Source: CAYUST01 sp964447535 (GTDB lineage: Bacteria > Patescibacteriota > Gracilibacteria > Absconditabacterales > Absconditicoccaceae). From it: a stretch of 49,213 nucleotides of DNA. Below, in pieces: positions 30,810 to 40,102 of the stretch. The DNA is taken from positions 1-49,213 of the forward strand of contig CAYUST010000009.1 of the NCBI GenBank assembly GCA_964447535.1, in the 5' to 3' direction. A program made the translations under genes and the position numbers. The notes under the pieces were generated by a model. The model made no database searches and was not told where the DNA came from. It worked only from the letters and a program-made list of their open reading frames with translations. Numbering within the stretch: the stretch's first letter is position 1; each line of letters opens with the position of its first letter.

Positions 30810-32288
30810 ATGTGCTGAGTAGGAGCAATAGTAGCTCTCCAAGGAACAATCGATGAACCAGGAGATCTTGCGAGAAGTTTGCTCTTGGGAAGCAAGAATA
30901 GAGGACAAGACGGCTATGGATTATCCTTACGTTGCACTGATGGACAGATACATACCTTTAAATTCCCTGAGATAACATCTGACCTTGTAGCAAGAATAAA
31001 TCATTTTGCAGGTGAGGTGACGGCACTTATCAGTCATGCAAGATATCCAACGAGTGGAGGAAACGGGTATAAGCCAAAGTACGTACAACCATTTGAAGAA
31101 ACAAGCACTTCACCAAGATATGCTTTTGCGTTCAACGGAAATATTGTAAACGCACCGGACTTGGCTGATGAGCTTGCTGTACAAGGGTATCAAACCGAAC
31201 AGGTTCCTCTTCTCGATACAGAGGTGCTCAAGCTCATGATTCAACAACAGTTCGACAAAGGAGTACGTGAACACAGCACTATTTTGGAGCATATCAATGA
31301 TCGCGTGGATGGTTGTTGTAATATGATTTTACTTGCTCAAGATGGTGAAGTTTCTTTGGCTAAGGACAGACGAGGATTCCGTCCACTTGCATTCGCAAAA
31401 AATGAAAAACTCTTTGTCGCATCGAGCGAAAGTGCTGTTTTGTTCAAAATGGGCTTAGAAAATCCTACGTTTATGAAAGCAGGCGAGATGGTAGATGTGT
31501 CGCCAAGACTGCAATCAGTGCAGCATCAAACGATGGATTTACTGCAGCCTATTGTGAAAAGTCGTTGTTTTTTCGAAGCGGTCTATTTTGCCAATCCGAT
31601 GACCCTATTGTGGTGAACTCCCTCCAATGCACATAGATATAGATTGGGCCAAGAGCTAGCAAAACATGATATGCATCGTTTTGATGAAAAGCATACGGTA
31701 GTAGTAGACGTCCCTGCAAGTGCCTATTATTCTGCTAAATGATACAATGATATGCTCAATGTGCCACATATTCCAGCTATTATCAAAAGCCCAGATGCTA
31801 AGAGAACATTCATAGAGACCGACGAAAAGAGAGAAAAAATGATTCAAGAAAAATATCTTTTTAGTGAACAGCTTATCCCATATATCAAGAATAAAATTGT
31901 CGTCTTGATGGATGATAGTATTGTAAGAGGAGCTACCATGGAGCATTTGGTGCACTCGTTTAGGAAATTTTATGAGCCAGCTGAAGTGCATTTGAGAATT
32001 CCTTCACCACCGATTGTAGCCCCTTGCTTTTATGGTATCAATATTGCTAGGAAGCAAGAACTCATTGCTCCGCAGTTTTTCCAAGATGAGTTACGTCCTA
32101 CAGCTGATGAACTCCAAAAGCTAGCCACGTATTTACATGCCGAGAGTATCCAGTACATCTCTCATCAGGGATTAGCTGAAGCACTTCGTGTAGACACATG
32201 AGATATCTGTATGGGCTGCATCACGGGCAAGTATCCAACGCCTGGCGGACAAGCGGAATATGATAAGCAATGCCTCACTTGTGTATAA
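30810..32288 (+). CDS. purF: Amidophosphoribosyltransferase PurF
   Basis: The 492-residue protein starts Met-Cys-Gly(UGA)-Val-Gly, placing the catalytic N-terminal nucleophile at Cys2 with a very short leader and UGA as third codon. The glutaminase part has SLLLGSKNRGQDGYGLS and NGNIVNAPDL; the phosphoribosyltransferase part has the PRPP motif VVLMDDSIVRGATM (Asp368/369). The C-terminus keeps GDICMGCITGKYP and CLTC, cysteines that in Bacillus-type PurF hold an iron-sulfur cluster. It makes phosphoribosylamine from PRPP and glutamine, the first step of purine synthesis. No other purine gene is in the window. Confidence 0.95.
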
Positions 32289-32312
32289 TTTCTTTGTTTT
32301 CTTAATTATCAG

Positions 32313-32729
32313 ATGATAGCTCTTGACTGACTCAAACAACTTGAACAATTCTGCCATATCAATGATATACCACGGACAGCGCAGTGGAAAAGTGCTGGGC
32401 AGAGTATTATAGAGAATCCTGAACGCGCTATTATTGCTGCTGCACGTCATGGGTATATACTGCAAGCGTTTCAGCGTCTCGTACGTGGAGAAATTGATGA
32501 AGAAACCTTCTTTGGTACAGGCGAGATACGAGGGACAGAACCGGTGGCCATGCCAGACACAGGCAATGAGCTTGTAGGATGGCTCCAGATACAACAGCAG
32601 TTGCAAAAGAACGACTATCCTGTATCACTAGTGATAGTGGATGACGTCATCAATTTGTTTGCTCCTCAGAGTGTAAGCTTACTCAAGCAAGCTGAGGAGA
32701 AAGGATTGGTGGTTGTACATATTTCGTAA
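32313..32729 (+). CDS. Hypothetical soluble protein
   Basis: It encodes 138 residues (MIALDGLKQLEQFCHIND...), with UGA at codon 6 as Gly. Helical N-terminal half with an Arg-rich stretch, then a short VSLVIVDDVINLF strand-like segment and a C-terminal LVVVHIS strand. I do not recognise a family. It lies 24 bases after purF on the same strand. Confidence 0.7.
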
Positions 32730-32750
32730 ACTAATCTTCCAACGTTTCCT

Positions 32751-32802
32751 GGATTGCCACGTCGTCAGCTTCGTTACTCTCAGCTTCCTCCTCGCAATGA
32801 CG
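32751..32802. repeat. Decayed copy of the CATTGCGAG-type intergenic repeat
   Basis: It contains GGATTGC...GTCG and ends CTCCTCGCAATGACG, the same right half as the element at 16231-16348. The left half is missing. Confidence 0.7.
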
Positions 32803-32814
32803 GCGGAACAAACG

Positions 32815-32844
32815 ACTTACCTCTTAATTCTTAATTCTCCCTTC
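32815..32844 (+). repeat. Leader repeat before hisS
   Basis: CTTACCTCTTAATTCTTAAT then TCTCCCTTC directly before the ATG, similar to the leaders at 28614, 30221 and 35691. No Shine-Dalgarno motif. Confidence 0.6.
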
Positions 32845-34131
32845 ATGACGCTCTGATTACAACCCCCCCGTGGGACCCAAGATCGATTTCCTGATGAGTT
32901 TGCAGTACGCAAGCATATTTTTGATACCTGGAGAAAGGTTTGCCTGAGTTTTGGCTACGAGGAATACCTCTGACCGCTTGTAGAGCATGCGGATATTTGG
33001 AGAGCGAAGTCAGGAGAAGATGTGTGAGGATCTGAATTGACCCTCATCACCGATAGAGAAGGGAAGATCTCAGATTTGGCTTTGAGACCGGAGATGACAC
33101 CAAGCGTGACGCGTATGGTTGCTAGCAAATATCCTTCGTTGAGCAAGCCTATCAGATGGTTTTCGATAGCTAACTTTTATCGCAACGAGAGACCACAAAG
33201 AGGTCGCAATAGAGAGTTTCGACAACTCAATATAGATATGTTTGGTGAAACTTCGCAACTTGCTGAACTAGAGGCATTGCAGATGGCTATGGAAATAATG
33301 TTTGCTTTCAATGCACCACAGGACTCTTTCGTAGTCAAAATAAATCACCGTCATTTGATTGAGAACTTTTTGTTGGAAGTGGTTGGACTATCACCAGAAC
33401 AAAAGACTCAGATGATCAGACTCATGGATAAATGGGAAAAACTAACTCGCGAAGCGTTTATATCTACAGCAATAGAGCTGGGTGCATCGACCGCACAAAC
33501 AGAACAAGTTGTCCAATTTTTGAGTGCTACAAGCTTATCTGAGTTGTTAGAAGTATTGCCAGCCTTGGCTACACAACCGAGTATAGATGAAATGCAATCA
33601 CTGATGCAACAAATGGCAGATTTAGGATACGGCGCATGGATTAGCTTTGTACCAAGTTTGATGAGATGATTCGATTATTATGATGGACTAGTGTTTGAAG
33701 TCTTTGATAAGCATCCTGACAACAATCGTGCGATGTTTGGTGGTGGACGTTACAATGGATTAGCAGAGATTTTCGGCTCCAAAGAACAAATTCCTGCTAT
33801 TGGTAGTGCACCTGGTGATGAACCGATGAGATTGTTTTTGGAAAGTTGGGGATTGCTCCAAGCTATTCAAAATAAAATCCAAGAAGTCATCTATGTCCAA
33901 CTCCTCGATGCATCTGTAGCCTTGGAAGCGACACGCTTGGCGAAGCGTTTGAGAAAAGAAGGCAACAACGTTGAAATGAGCACCCAAGTCAAAACTGCAC
34001 AAAAAGCTTTCAGCTATGCGGAAAAGAAAGGATATACGCAACTTATCCTTATCTGAAACGACGAAATACACTCCCAGACCGTGAAAATGAAACATATACA
34101 TACTGGAGAGGAGAAGTCAATATCTCTATAA
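32845..34131 (+). CDS. hisS: Histidyl-tRNA synthetase
   Basis: The 428-residue protein begins with the class II opening LQPPRGTQDRFPDEF, has LRPEMTPSVTRMVA, motif 2 NFYRNERPQRGRNREFRQL, the histidine-binding GFDYYDGLVFEVFD (its first Gly is UGA) and FGGGRYNGL of motif 3. The C-terminal anticodon-binding domain is short. Six UGA codons are Gly, one at codon 4. It charges tRNA-His. Its leader is the pyrimidine-rich repeat. Confidence 0.95.
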
Positions 34132-34253
34132 TCCTTCTGTCAAGCCATTTTCTCACTGATTACCCAAAGCTAGCACAAAAAACTGCTCCGACCTTGTAGT
34201 TGCCGAGTAAACCGCTACACTCGCATACATGTTTTTTACTTATGTGGAGATCT
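34132..34253 (+). other. Gap between hisS and dnaB
   Basis: No RNA gene or frame is credible here. GGAG at 34244-34247, four bases before the dnaB ATG region (GGAGATCTATG), is one of the few Shine-Dalgarno-like sequences in the window. Confidence 0.4.
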
Positions 34254-35597
34254 ATGGTCACTATTGAGGATATGAAGTTGCCACCACATCATCTCGAAGC
34301 AGAGAAGTGATTTTTGAGTTGTGTCTTGATGGACAATGAAGTGATGTACTTAGCAGAATCGCTCCAAATATTTAGTCCTGATTTCTATCAAAGAGAGCAT
34401 CAATACGTTTTCGAAGCATTAGCTACCTTGCGAGCCTCGCGTAAAACTATTGATATTATTACTTTGTCGGATCAACTGACCAAACAACAACAGTTGGACT
34501 TGGTAGGCGGGCAGGACTATCTCTATGAGTTAGCTGCTTTTGTGATTACGCCAACGGTGGCAGGAGAATATGCCAAGATCATCAAAGAGAAATCGATTTT
34601 GAGAAATATTTTGAAGACCTGTCAGACGATTTCTGGCGAAGTATACGCACATGGACCAGTACAAAGCATCTTAGAGTCTATCGAGAAAAAGATTTTTGAT
34701 CTTACACAAGTCAACCTAGCAGATAGTCTCAAGCATATCAAAGACTTGCTCAATCAAAGAGTGGAAGACTATATGGAACTCGTTGATAATCCACAGAAAA
34801 TTGAAGACAACAAAGTCTTCTCTAAATTCTCTGGTTTGGATGAGATCCTGTGAGGGTTCAAACCGTGAGACCTGTGTATTATCGCTGCGCGTCCTTCGAT
34901 GGGTAAGACCTCGTTTGCGCTCAATATTTTGATGAGAGCGGCATTACAAGGCAAGAAGATAGTGAGTATCTTCTCTCTAGAAATGGGTTCTGAGCAGATC
35001 GTAGATAGAATATTAGCATTGGTATCGGGTACTTCTATGCACAAGATCACGAGAGGTGCGCTAGATGAAGATGACTTTGCACACTTGGGTGAAGCTATGG
35101 AAAAATTGAGTAGTTGCCAACTCTTCATAGATGACAAAGGTGCGGTGAGTTTACCTGAGTTGAGATCTAAACTCAGAAGACTCAAAATTGAAAAAGGTGG
35201 ATTGGACCTTGTCGTGATCGATTATCTCCAATTGATGAGTTCTGGAGCAGGCAATCAGCGGGCAGGAAATAGAGTGCAAGAAATTAGCGAAATTTCTAGA
35301 GGACTCAAGGAAATTGCAAGAGAGCTCAAAGTGCCTGTGTTGGCTCTTTCTCAGCTCAACCGTTCGCTTGAATCCCGTCCCGACAAAAGACCGCAGCTCT
35401 CTGACTTGAGAGATTCTGGAGCAATTGAGCAAGATGCAGATACCGTACTCATGTTGTATAGAGAAGATTATTATGATCCCTATACGGAGAAGAAAGGTTT
35501 GGCAAATGTCTTCGTCCGCAAAAATAGAAATGGTCCTACCGGTGATGTCGAATTGAAATGGATGAAAGAAAATATGGAATTCTTCGATTTAGCGTAA
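34254..35597 (+). CDS. dnaB: Replicative DNA helicase DnaB
   Basis: The 447-residue protein is complete. The N-terminal domain begins LPPHHLEAEKGFLSCVLMDN (first Gly is UGA); the RecA-like domain has the Walker A AARPSMGKTS (Lys near 218), FSLEMGSEQIVDRIL, the Walker B LVVIDYLQLM, LALSQLNRSLE and the motif LRDSGAIEQDADTVLML. UGA also gives the glycines of GGFKPGDL. It unwinds DNA at the fork as a hexamer. It is one of few genes here with a plausible Shine-Dalgarno sequence (GGAG). Confidence 0.96.
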
Positions 35598-35670
35598 TCC
35601 CCCGGCTCGTTGCACTCGCCACCCTACCCTCAAGGGGCACCTTGCCTTTCCAAAAGGGGGCGAACTCAGA
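35598..35670. repeat. Intergenic repeat between dnaB and yebC
   Basis: CCCCCGGCTCGTTGCACTCG with CCACC is the reverse complement (one base different plus one indel) of the element at 28568-28597. A further CAAGGGGCACCTTGCC hairpin and a CCAAAAGGGGG segment follow. Confidence 0.8.
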
Positions 35671-35690
35671 TAGACAAATACGTAAAATTC

Positions 35691-35717
35691 TTACCTCTTA
35701 CCTCTTAATTCTTGTTC
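35691..35717 (+). repeat. Leader repeat before yebC
   Basis: TTACCTCTTACCTCTTAATT then CTTGTTC precedes the ATG; same family as 28614, 30221 and 32815. Confidence 0.6.
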
Positions 35718-36476
35718 ATGGCCTGACACAGCAAACGACATAATATCAAACATCGCAAAGCAATTCAAGATAGCAAGAAATCACAGGTCTACGCCAAAGT
35801 AGGCAAGATTGTCCAAATGGCAGCGAGAAATGGCGATAATCCTATGCTCAATCCTGCACTTACGCTCGCTCTCCAAAAGGCGAAGCAAGCTGGCTTACCC
35901 AAAGATGTGATCCAAAGAGCGATCGAAAAAGGCGCTGGTAAAGTAGCAGGAGAGGAGCTTGTCGAGATCTATTATGAAGGATATGCTCCAGGAGGTGTTG
36001 CGCTCTATATCAAATGTTTGACGACCAATACCATGAGAACTGGATCATTTATCAGAGCACTGTTGACCAAGCACGGTGGTAATCTAGGTGAACCAGGTTC
36101 AGTTGCGTGGCAGTTTGTCGAAAAAGGAGAGCTCTATATTGATGGCACGGTCACCGAATCAACAGTCAAAGGTAATGTCGTGCAAACAGTACTTCCTTTG
36201 GATGAAGTACATTTCGAAGAAGCAGTCCTCGAGACGCCAGCTCTAGATTATAGTTTCGAAGAGGGGAGTGGGTGTGTAATCACCACCAAAGAGGATTTTA
36301 TCCCTACTCTTCGTTATTTTGAAAGCAATAAGCGACACATCGAAGAAGCAGGCCTGCAATTTATGCCTGAGAATACTATTACCTTAGACGCTGCTACCGA
36401 AGAAAAGCTCCAAAACATTATTGAACTCCTCGAGGACGATGATGATGTAGATACGGTTTTTCATAATGCAGGATAA
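35718..36476 (+). CDS. YebC/PmpR-family translation/regulatory protein
   Basis: The 252-residue protein starts MAGHSKRHNIKHRKA, the invariant YebC opening, with the Gly at codon 3 written as UGA; under the standard code it would end after two residues. NPALTLALQKAKQAGLPKDVIQRAIEKG, YEGYAPGGVALYI, KHGGNLGEPGSVAWQF and the C-terminal region all match. YebC-type proteins act as transcription regulators or in ribosome rescue at proline stretches. Closely follows a repeat-bearing gap after dnaB. Confidence 0.95.
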
Positions 36477-36502
36477 ATCAAATAGCCAAATTAGCAAATG
36501 AA

Positions 36503-36530
36503 TTGACTAAAATTATATAATCGGTATAAA
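36503..36530 (+). promoter_or_regulatory. Candidate sigma-70 promoter before the gene at 36551
   Basis: TTGACT (36503-36508), a 16-base spacer and TATAAA (36525-36530), 20 bases before the ATG. Confidence 0.45.
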
Positions 36531-36550
36531 AAAATATAAAAATTTGAAAC

Positions 36551-36874
36551 ATGGATATACAATTGAAAGGTAAAACAAAAGGAACTGAAATTGAGATTAA
36601 TGACTCCTATATCAGGTCAGCATCAGATGAGCAACTTGCAGAGGTGCGAGAACACCTTGTACAGGCGATTATCTTTGAACCTGGTGCGATCACTGTTTCA
36701 ACTGGTACGCTACTAGTGGTCCTGCTCCTCTGTGTGTTCTTTTCATTCAAGGTAGTGGCAGTACTACTTTGCATGGTATATGTAGCAATGGTAGCACTAT
36801 ACTATGCTTCCAAAGAGACTATGAAACACTATACCATCCAAATCGACGCGGAACTTGCTCGTCGAAAGCAATAA
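36551..36874 (+). CDS. Small two-helix membrane protein
   Basis: This encodes 107 residues: a soluble, Lys/Glu-rich N-terminus, then two membrane helices in a hairpin (TLLVVLLLCVFFSFKVVAVLL and MVYVAMVALYY) and a short charged tail (AELARRKQ). None of its four glycines is UGA. Family not recognised. A strong terminator follows. A promoter candidate precedes it. Confidence 0.72.
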   Translation: MDIQLKGKTKGTEIEINDSYIRSASDEQLAEVREHLVQAIIFEPGAITVSTGTLLVVLLLCVFFSFKVVAVLLCMVYVAMVALYYASKETMKHYTIQIDAELARRKQ

Positions 36875-36898
36875 GAAATATAGGTCCATACCTATGGT

Positions 36899-36925
36899 AA
36901 GTAGCAGAATTCTGCTACTTTTTTT
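36899..36925 (+). terminator. Rho-independent terminator, perfect palindrome plus T-run
   Basis: Arms AAGTAGCAGAA and its exact complement (center GAATTC) at 36899-36920, then T-run to 36925. Confidence 0.9.
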
Positions 36926-36950
36926 GTATGTTTGAGTAAGAATAATTATA

Positions 36951-36978
36951 TTGACATTCTTGTATAAATCATTATATT
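36951..36978 (+). promoter_or_regulatory. Candidate sigma-70 promoter before the gene at 37017
   Basis: Perfect -35 TTGACA (36951-36956), 16-base spacer, TATATT (36973-36978); 38 bases before the ATG. Confidence 0.6.
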
Positions 36979-37016
36979 GTTCTTCATAGAGATCTTTCAC
37001 AACAAATTAAAAAAAT

Positions 37017-37688
37017 ATGAATTCACACACACACAATCAACACACACACCTAACGAGCAAACAAAAGTTTCAACTAATGCGAGACAAAATAAGTGAATTG
37101 GAACGCCAGGTTCCAACTACCTTATTTATCAATCGATTGGATCTTCCCGATCGAATGTCACAAGCATTCAATACCATGATACATGAGAAGAAAATAAATG
37201 CATGGATTCCTATGTTCCAGTATTACTTCACTAGAGGTTTACCTATTATCATTTCACTCTTTCTGTTGGTGATGTTTGATAAGGTCACCATGAGTAACAT
37301 AGGCATGCTATTCTTTGGAAGCTATGTGTACATAACTGTCATGTACTTCTTCACAAAGTCGTATGAGCAAGTAAGAAGGAAAAGCCTTTTTCTTGAGTCT
37401 ATGAATGACATACTAGCGGCTGTAAAAGAGGAGACGAAAAAAGACCTTGAAAATTATGAAAAAAAACTTTTCGGTAAATTTAAAGATGCTGACCCCCTAA
37501 AGGAACTCACTAAAGAAGTGGATCCCAAATATGGGTACATGTCACCTGAGCAAATAATAGCGTACTGGCAAGAGGTGGAACTTCCACTTCGTCAAAAAGG
37601 AAAAGAGAAATGGGGCGATGAACTTGCCTATATCAGAAAGGAGCATGCATTATTGGAGGAAATTGAAATAATCCTAAATCCTAAATAA
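37017..37688 (+). CDS. Membrane protein with two helices and long charged tail
   Basis: The 223-residue protein starts with a His/Thr-rich stretch (MNSHTHNQHTHLTSKQ), followed by a charged helix, two membrane helices (LPIIISLFLLVMF and IGMLFFGSYVYITVMYFF) and a long charged, helical C-terminus (RRKSLFLESMNDILAAVKEE). No UGA among its seven glycines. Family not recognised. It is flanked by its own promoter and terminator, so it is an independent unit. Confidence 0.78.
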   Translation: MNSHTHNQHTHLTSKQKFQLMRDKISELERQVPTTLFINRLDLPDRMSQAFNTMIHEKKINAWIPMFQYYFTRGLPIIISLFLLVMFDKVTMSNIGMLFFGSYVYITVMYFFTKSYEQVRRKSLFLESMNDILAAVKEETKKDLENYEKKLFGKFKDADPLKELTKEVDPKYGYMSPEQIIAYWQEVELPLRQKGKEKWGDELAYIRKEHALLEEIEIILNPK

Positions 37689-37728
37689 TGGAAGATACAA
37701 AAAAACCTGATACGAACATCAGGACTCA

Positions 37729-37758
37729 GAGAAGGGAAATTCCCTTCTCTTTTTTTTC
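37729..37758 (+). terminator. Rho-independent terminator of the gene at 37017
   Basis: Arms AGAGAAGGGAA and TTCCCTTCTCT with an AAATT core, followed by T8. Confidence 0.9.
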
Positions 37759-37773
37759 GAAAAGATATGCGCC

Positions 37774-37801
37774 AAAAAAAAACCGGAAGAATTCTTCCGG
37801 T
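37774..37801 (-). terminator. Terminator of the minus-strand gene ending at 37811
   Basis: Perfect palindrome ACCGGAAGAATTCTTCCGGT (37782-37801) followed on the minus strand by a T9 run. Confidence 0.9.
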
Positions 37802-37810
37802 CATAGGTTA

Positions 37811-38266
37811 TTACATGCCTTTATGTAAGTCAGTCAGATACAACTTCAACTTTTCTTGTTCCTGTTTGCTCTGATCAATAGACCTTTGAAAGGATTCGCA
37901 ATAGATAATGTTGTCTTCGCATTTCTTGATTTCCTCTTCAAGATAGGTTACCACAATATCTCTTTTCTGTGCTTCAGTTAGCGGTGCTAGCAATTTATTT
38001 GTCGTTTCTTTACTAATACCAAAGGGAATAGTGACTGCATAGAAGTTGCTAAATAGAGCAGCACCCATGAGTGCTGGTAGTATTCCTACGAGAAGTCCCG
38101 AAGGAATGTCTCCTATCGACTTTACCCAAAGACACAGTGCTAAGCTGTATCCGCATGCCATGCCTATCAAAAGGAACATTTTATGGTTTTTGAGCCTTTT
38201 GGCCACCACCACTTTTCTTACATGCTCATCTAGTGCAGTTTGTACAATGTTGTTTGTATTTTCCAT
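37811..38266 (-). CDS. Small membrane protein with two helices
   Basis: This encodes 151 residues: a charged N-terminus (LDEHVRKVVVAKRLKNHK), two membrane helices (MFLLIGMACGYSLALCLWV and SGLLVGILPALMGAALF) and a charged, helical C-terminal part ending in LYLTDLHKGM. No UGA among eight glycines. Arrangement (basic cytoplasmic start, helical hairpin, helical tail) resembles the gene at 37017 without sequence identity obvious by eye. It is convergent with that gene; each has its own terminator. Confidence 0.75.
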   Translation of the reverse strand: MENTNNIVQTALDEHVRKVVVAKRLKNHKMFLLIGMACGYSLALCLWVKSIGDIPSGLLVGILPALMGAALFSNFYAVTIPFGISKETTNKLLAPLTEAQKRDIVVTYLEEEIKKCEDNIIYCESFQRSIDQSKQEQEKLKLYLTDLHKGM

Positions 38267-38317
38267 TTTTGTATGTTTTAGTTTATTTTGTGTAGATTTA
38301 TAGTAACCAAATTGATT

Positions 38318-39109
38318 TTATGATATCCCAATCTCTTTCTTAAATCTTACTACCATTTGTTCGGGAGTTTCATGTTTATAGTATGTTTCATATTTTGGAT
38401 TGTGCATGAATAAGTCCGCATCGGTAAACTCGTTTAAAAAGACTTCATTCCTTTTGAGTATTGAATCAACTACCATTTGTTCTTTTAACCAATACTGATG
38501 CTCTCAATATTTTCTGTATGTTATTTCGTTCTCTGTAGCAATAGTTCATACGGATACACATACTCACTTATAAGTAGGATCTTGTGTACATAGTCAGGTA
38601 ACATATGCTCTGATTAGCTTATTTGTTTTCACCATTGATTTATGAGATGATGGTTCACTTACTCTTTTGTCTAAGAGAGTTCAAATGATATTGATAAATT
38701 TTGGTAAGTCATTTTTTCATAAACTATTCAGACATTCTACTAATGCATTATGTGTATTTTTCAGTGTCATGAATGTGCTACCAAATACTTCATCGTCAAT
38801 TCAGTCTTGATTTAAGTCCAGAGTAGTAAATTTGGGATTATTTATATCATTGAACTCATTCTTTACTTTTCAAGCAGTATGGAAAAGATGTACACTTGTT
38901 AACTTATTTATATCGACTGTGGTTAATGTATCAAACAAAATTTTCCTGACTTGGGCTGTATCTTGTAAGTCCACAGAAATGTTATGTACATTAGCAATCG
39001 CACATCCTCTTCTAGAGAGCCCAATAGTAGTATCATTTTCATTAGCTAGAGCATTAAGAAATGTTTTGCCTAAAGAGTTGCTTGAACCTGTTACAATATT
39101 GAGTCTCAT
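38318..39109 (-). CDS. SDR-like Rossmann-fold protein lacking the usual Tyr-x-x-x-Lys
   Basis: This encodes 263 residues. The N-terminal MRLNIVTGSSNSLGKTFLNAL has the SDR nucleotide-binding T-G-x(5)-G pattern, and the LFHTAGK strand and FINIIGTLL strand fit the fold. At the catalytic position, where YxxxK is expected, HKSMVKTNK is seen, so the Tyr is absent. The C-terminus is unusual. About ten UGA codons are Gly, so it is at home in this code. It is therefore a nucleotide-binding relative with altered or lost dehydrogenase chemistry. An A/T-rich divergent gap separates it from the winged-helix gene. Confidence 0.78.
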
Positions 39110-39259
39110 GTGTAGTTGGTAAGTAAGTAGATAAAATTTATTAAGGCATCATATATTTGACATCGGTGAATATAGTGATGTAATATTATAAGTAAATAGA
39201 TTTGATAATTTTAGAAAAATAATTATCATAAATAGATAATTTATATTTTTGAGAAAAGA
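39110..39259. other. Divergent A/T-rich intergenic region
   Basis: About 150 bases, very A/T-rich, between divergent genes (38318 and 39260). It should hold both promoters, but I cannot single out convincing -35/-10 pairs. Confidence 0.4.
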
Positions 39260-40078
39260 ATGCTTCTTTTTGACCCGCTCTATGATAGTATCATCAATAA
39301 GCTCATTGACCATAAATGAGCACGCATTCAAGAACTGCATACGGAGGTGACAAAAGAGCACCAGATATCTCTTCCCAATTTTTATAAGATAATTGGCAAA
39401 CTCATAGATGAACAAATCATCATCAAAGAACATGGAAAGCTTTTTCTCCATAGCAGACGAGTATTATGATTCCTGGATCTAGCTGATAATCTCAAACAGA
39501 ACTATCTCATGGAGATGTGAAGTGTGGCACAACTGCAGTTGGGACAGTCTATGGTATATGAATCGACAACGATCAAAGATCTTGATGGTGTGCGAGGTGA
39601 CTGGATGTTACAAGTGAATAAAATGTATGGCACTCAAGAAGCAACCTACGTATATCAAGCACATCCTTATTATGCACTTGGTATGAACAATACGGAAATA
39701 TCCTTCTTTGCACAGGTAAATAAAGTATCGGAGGTATACTTCTTGACAGGCAATACTTATTTTCTAGACATCTATGGTGCAAATGTATATTCGGAGATAG
39801 GCATCAAGTCAGTTGCTACCAATTATCTCCCCTTTATCAAAGAGGGGTACTGTGTTACTGTCATTGGAGATTTTATTTTCGAAGTGCTCTATCCAAAAGA
39901 AATATCGGAATACTTCAACATATTTTTCAACACTATAGGAGATATTAAGGATTTTAATGCATGATTATTTTCTCGTATATTTGAAATGAAAACACATGCT
40001 AAACTTACGATTAGGCGCGATGAACAACAAGCGAACAAAATAAAAAAAGTCTTTGAAAAATCATTCAAGACTTACTAA
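39260..40078 (+). CDS. Winged-helix N-terminal protein
   Basis: The 272-residue protein begins with a helical region that has a winged-helix pattern (LHTEVTKEHQISLPNFYKI, LIDEQIIIKEHGKLFLHS). The second half is a mixed beta domain with aromatic strands (YVYQAHPYYALGMNNTEISF) and an IFEMKTHAKLTIRR tail. Four UGA codons are Gly. It is probably a DNA-binding regulator; the ligand or target is unknown. The ATG is preceded by GAGAAAAGA, a weak ribosome site. The 3' end also encodes the terminator of the convergent gene. Confidence 0.72.
40042..40073 (-). terminator. Terminator of the DHH gene, inside the winged-helix gene's 3' end
   Basis: On the minus strand AAGTCTTGAA and TTCAAAGACTT pair with one bulged base, followed by a T7 run. 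It lies within the last codons of the plus-strand gene. Confidence 0.7.
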
Positions 40079-40102
40079 AGAGTGTAGTTGGGGAATGGAA
40101 AA

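Noticed and set aside
39149..39451. A 100-residue minus-strand frame.
   Set aside because: It overlaps the start of the winged-helix gene, whose frame continues across UGA codons and has the better pattern.
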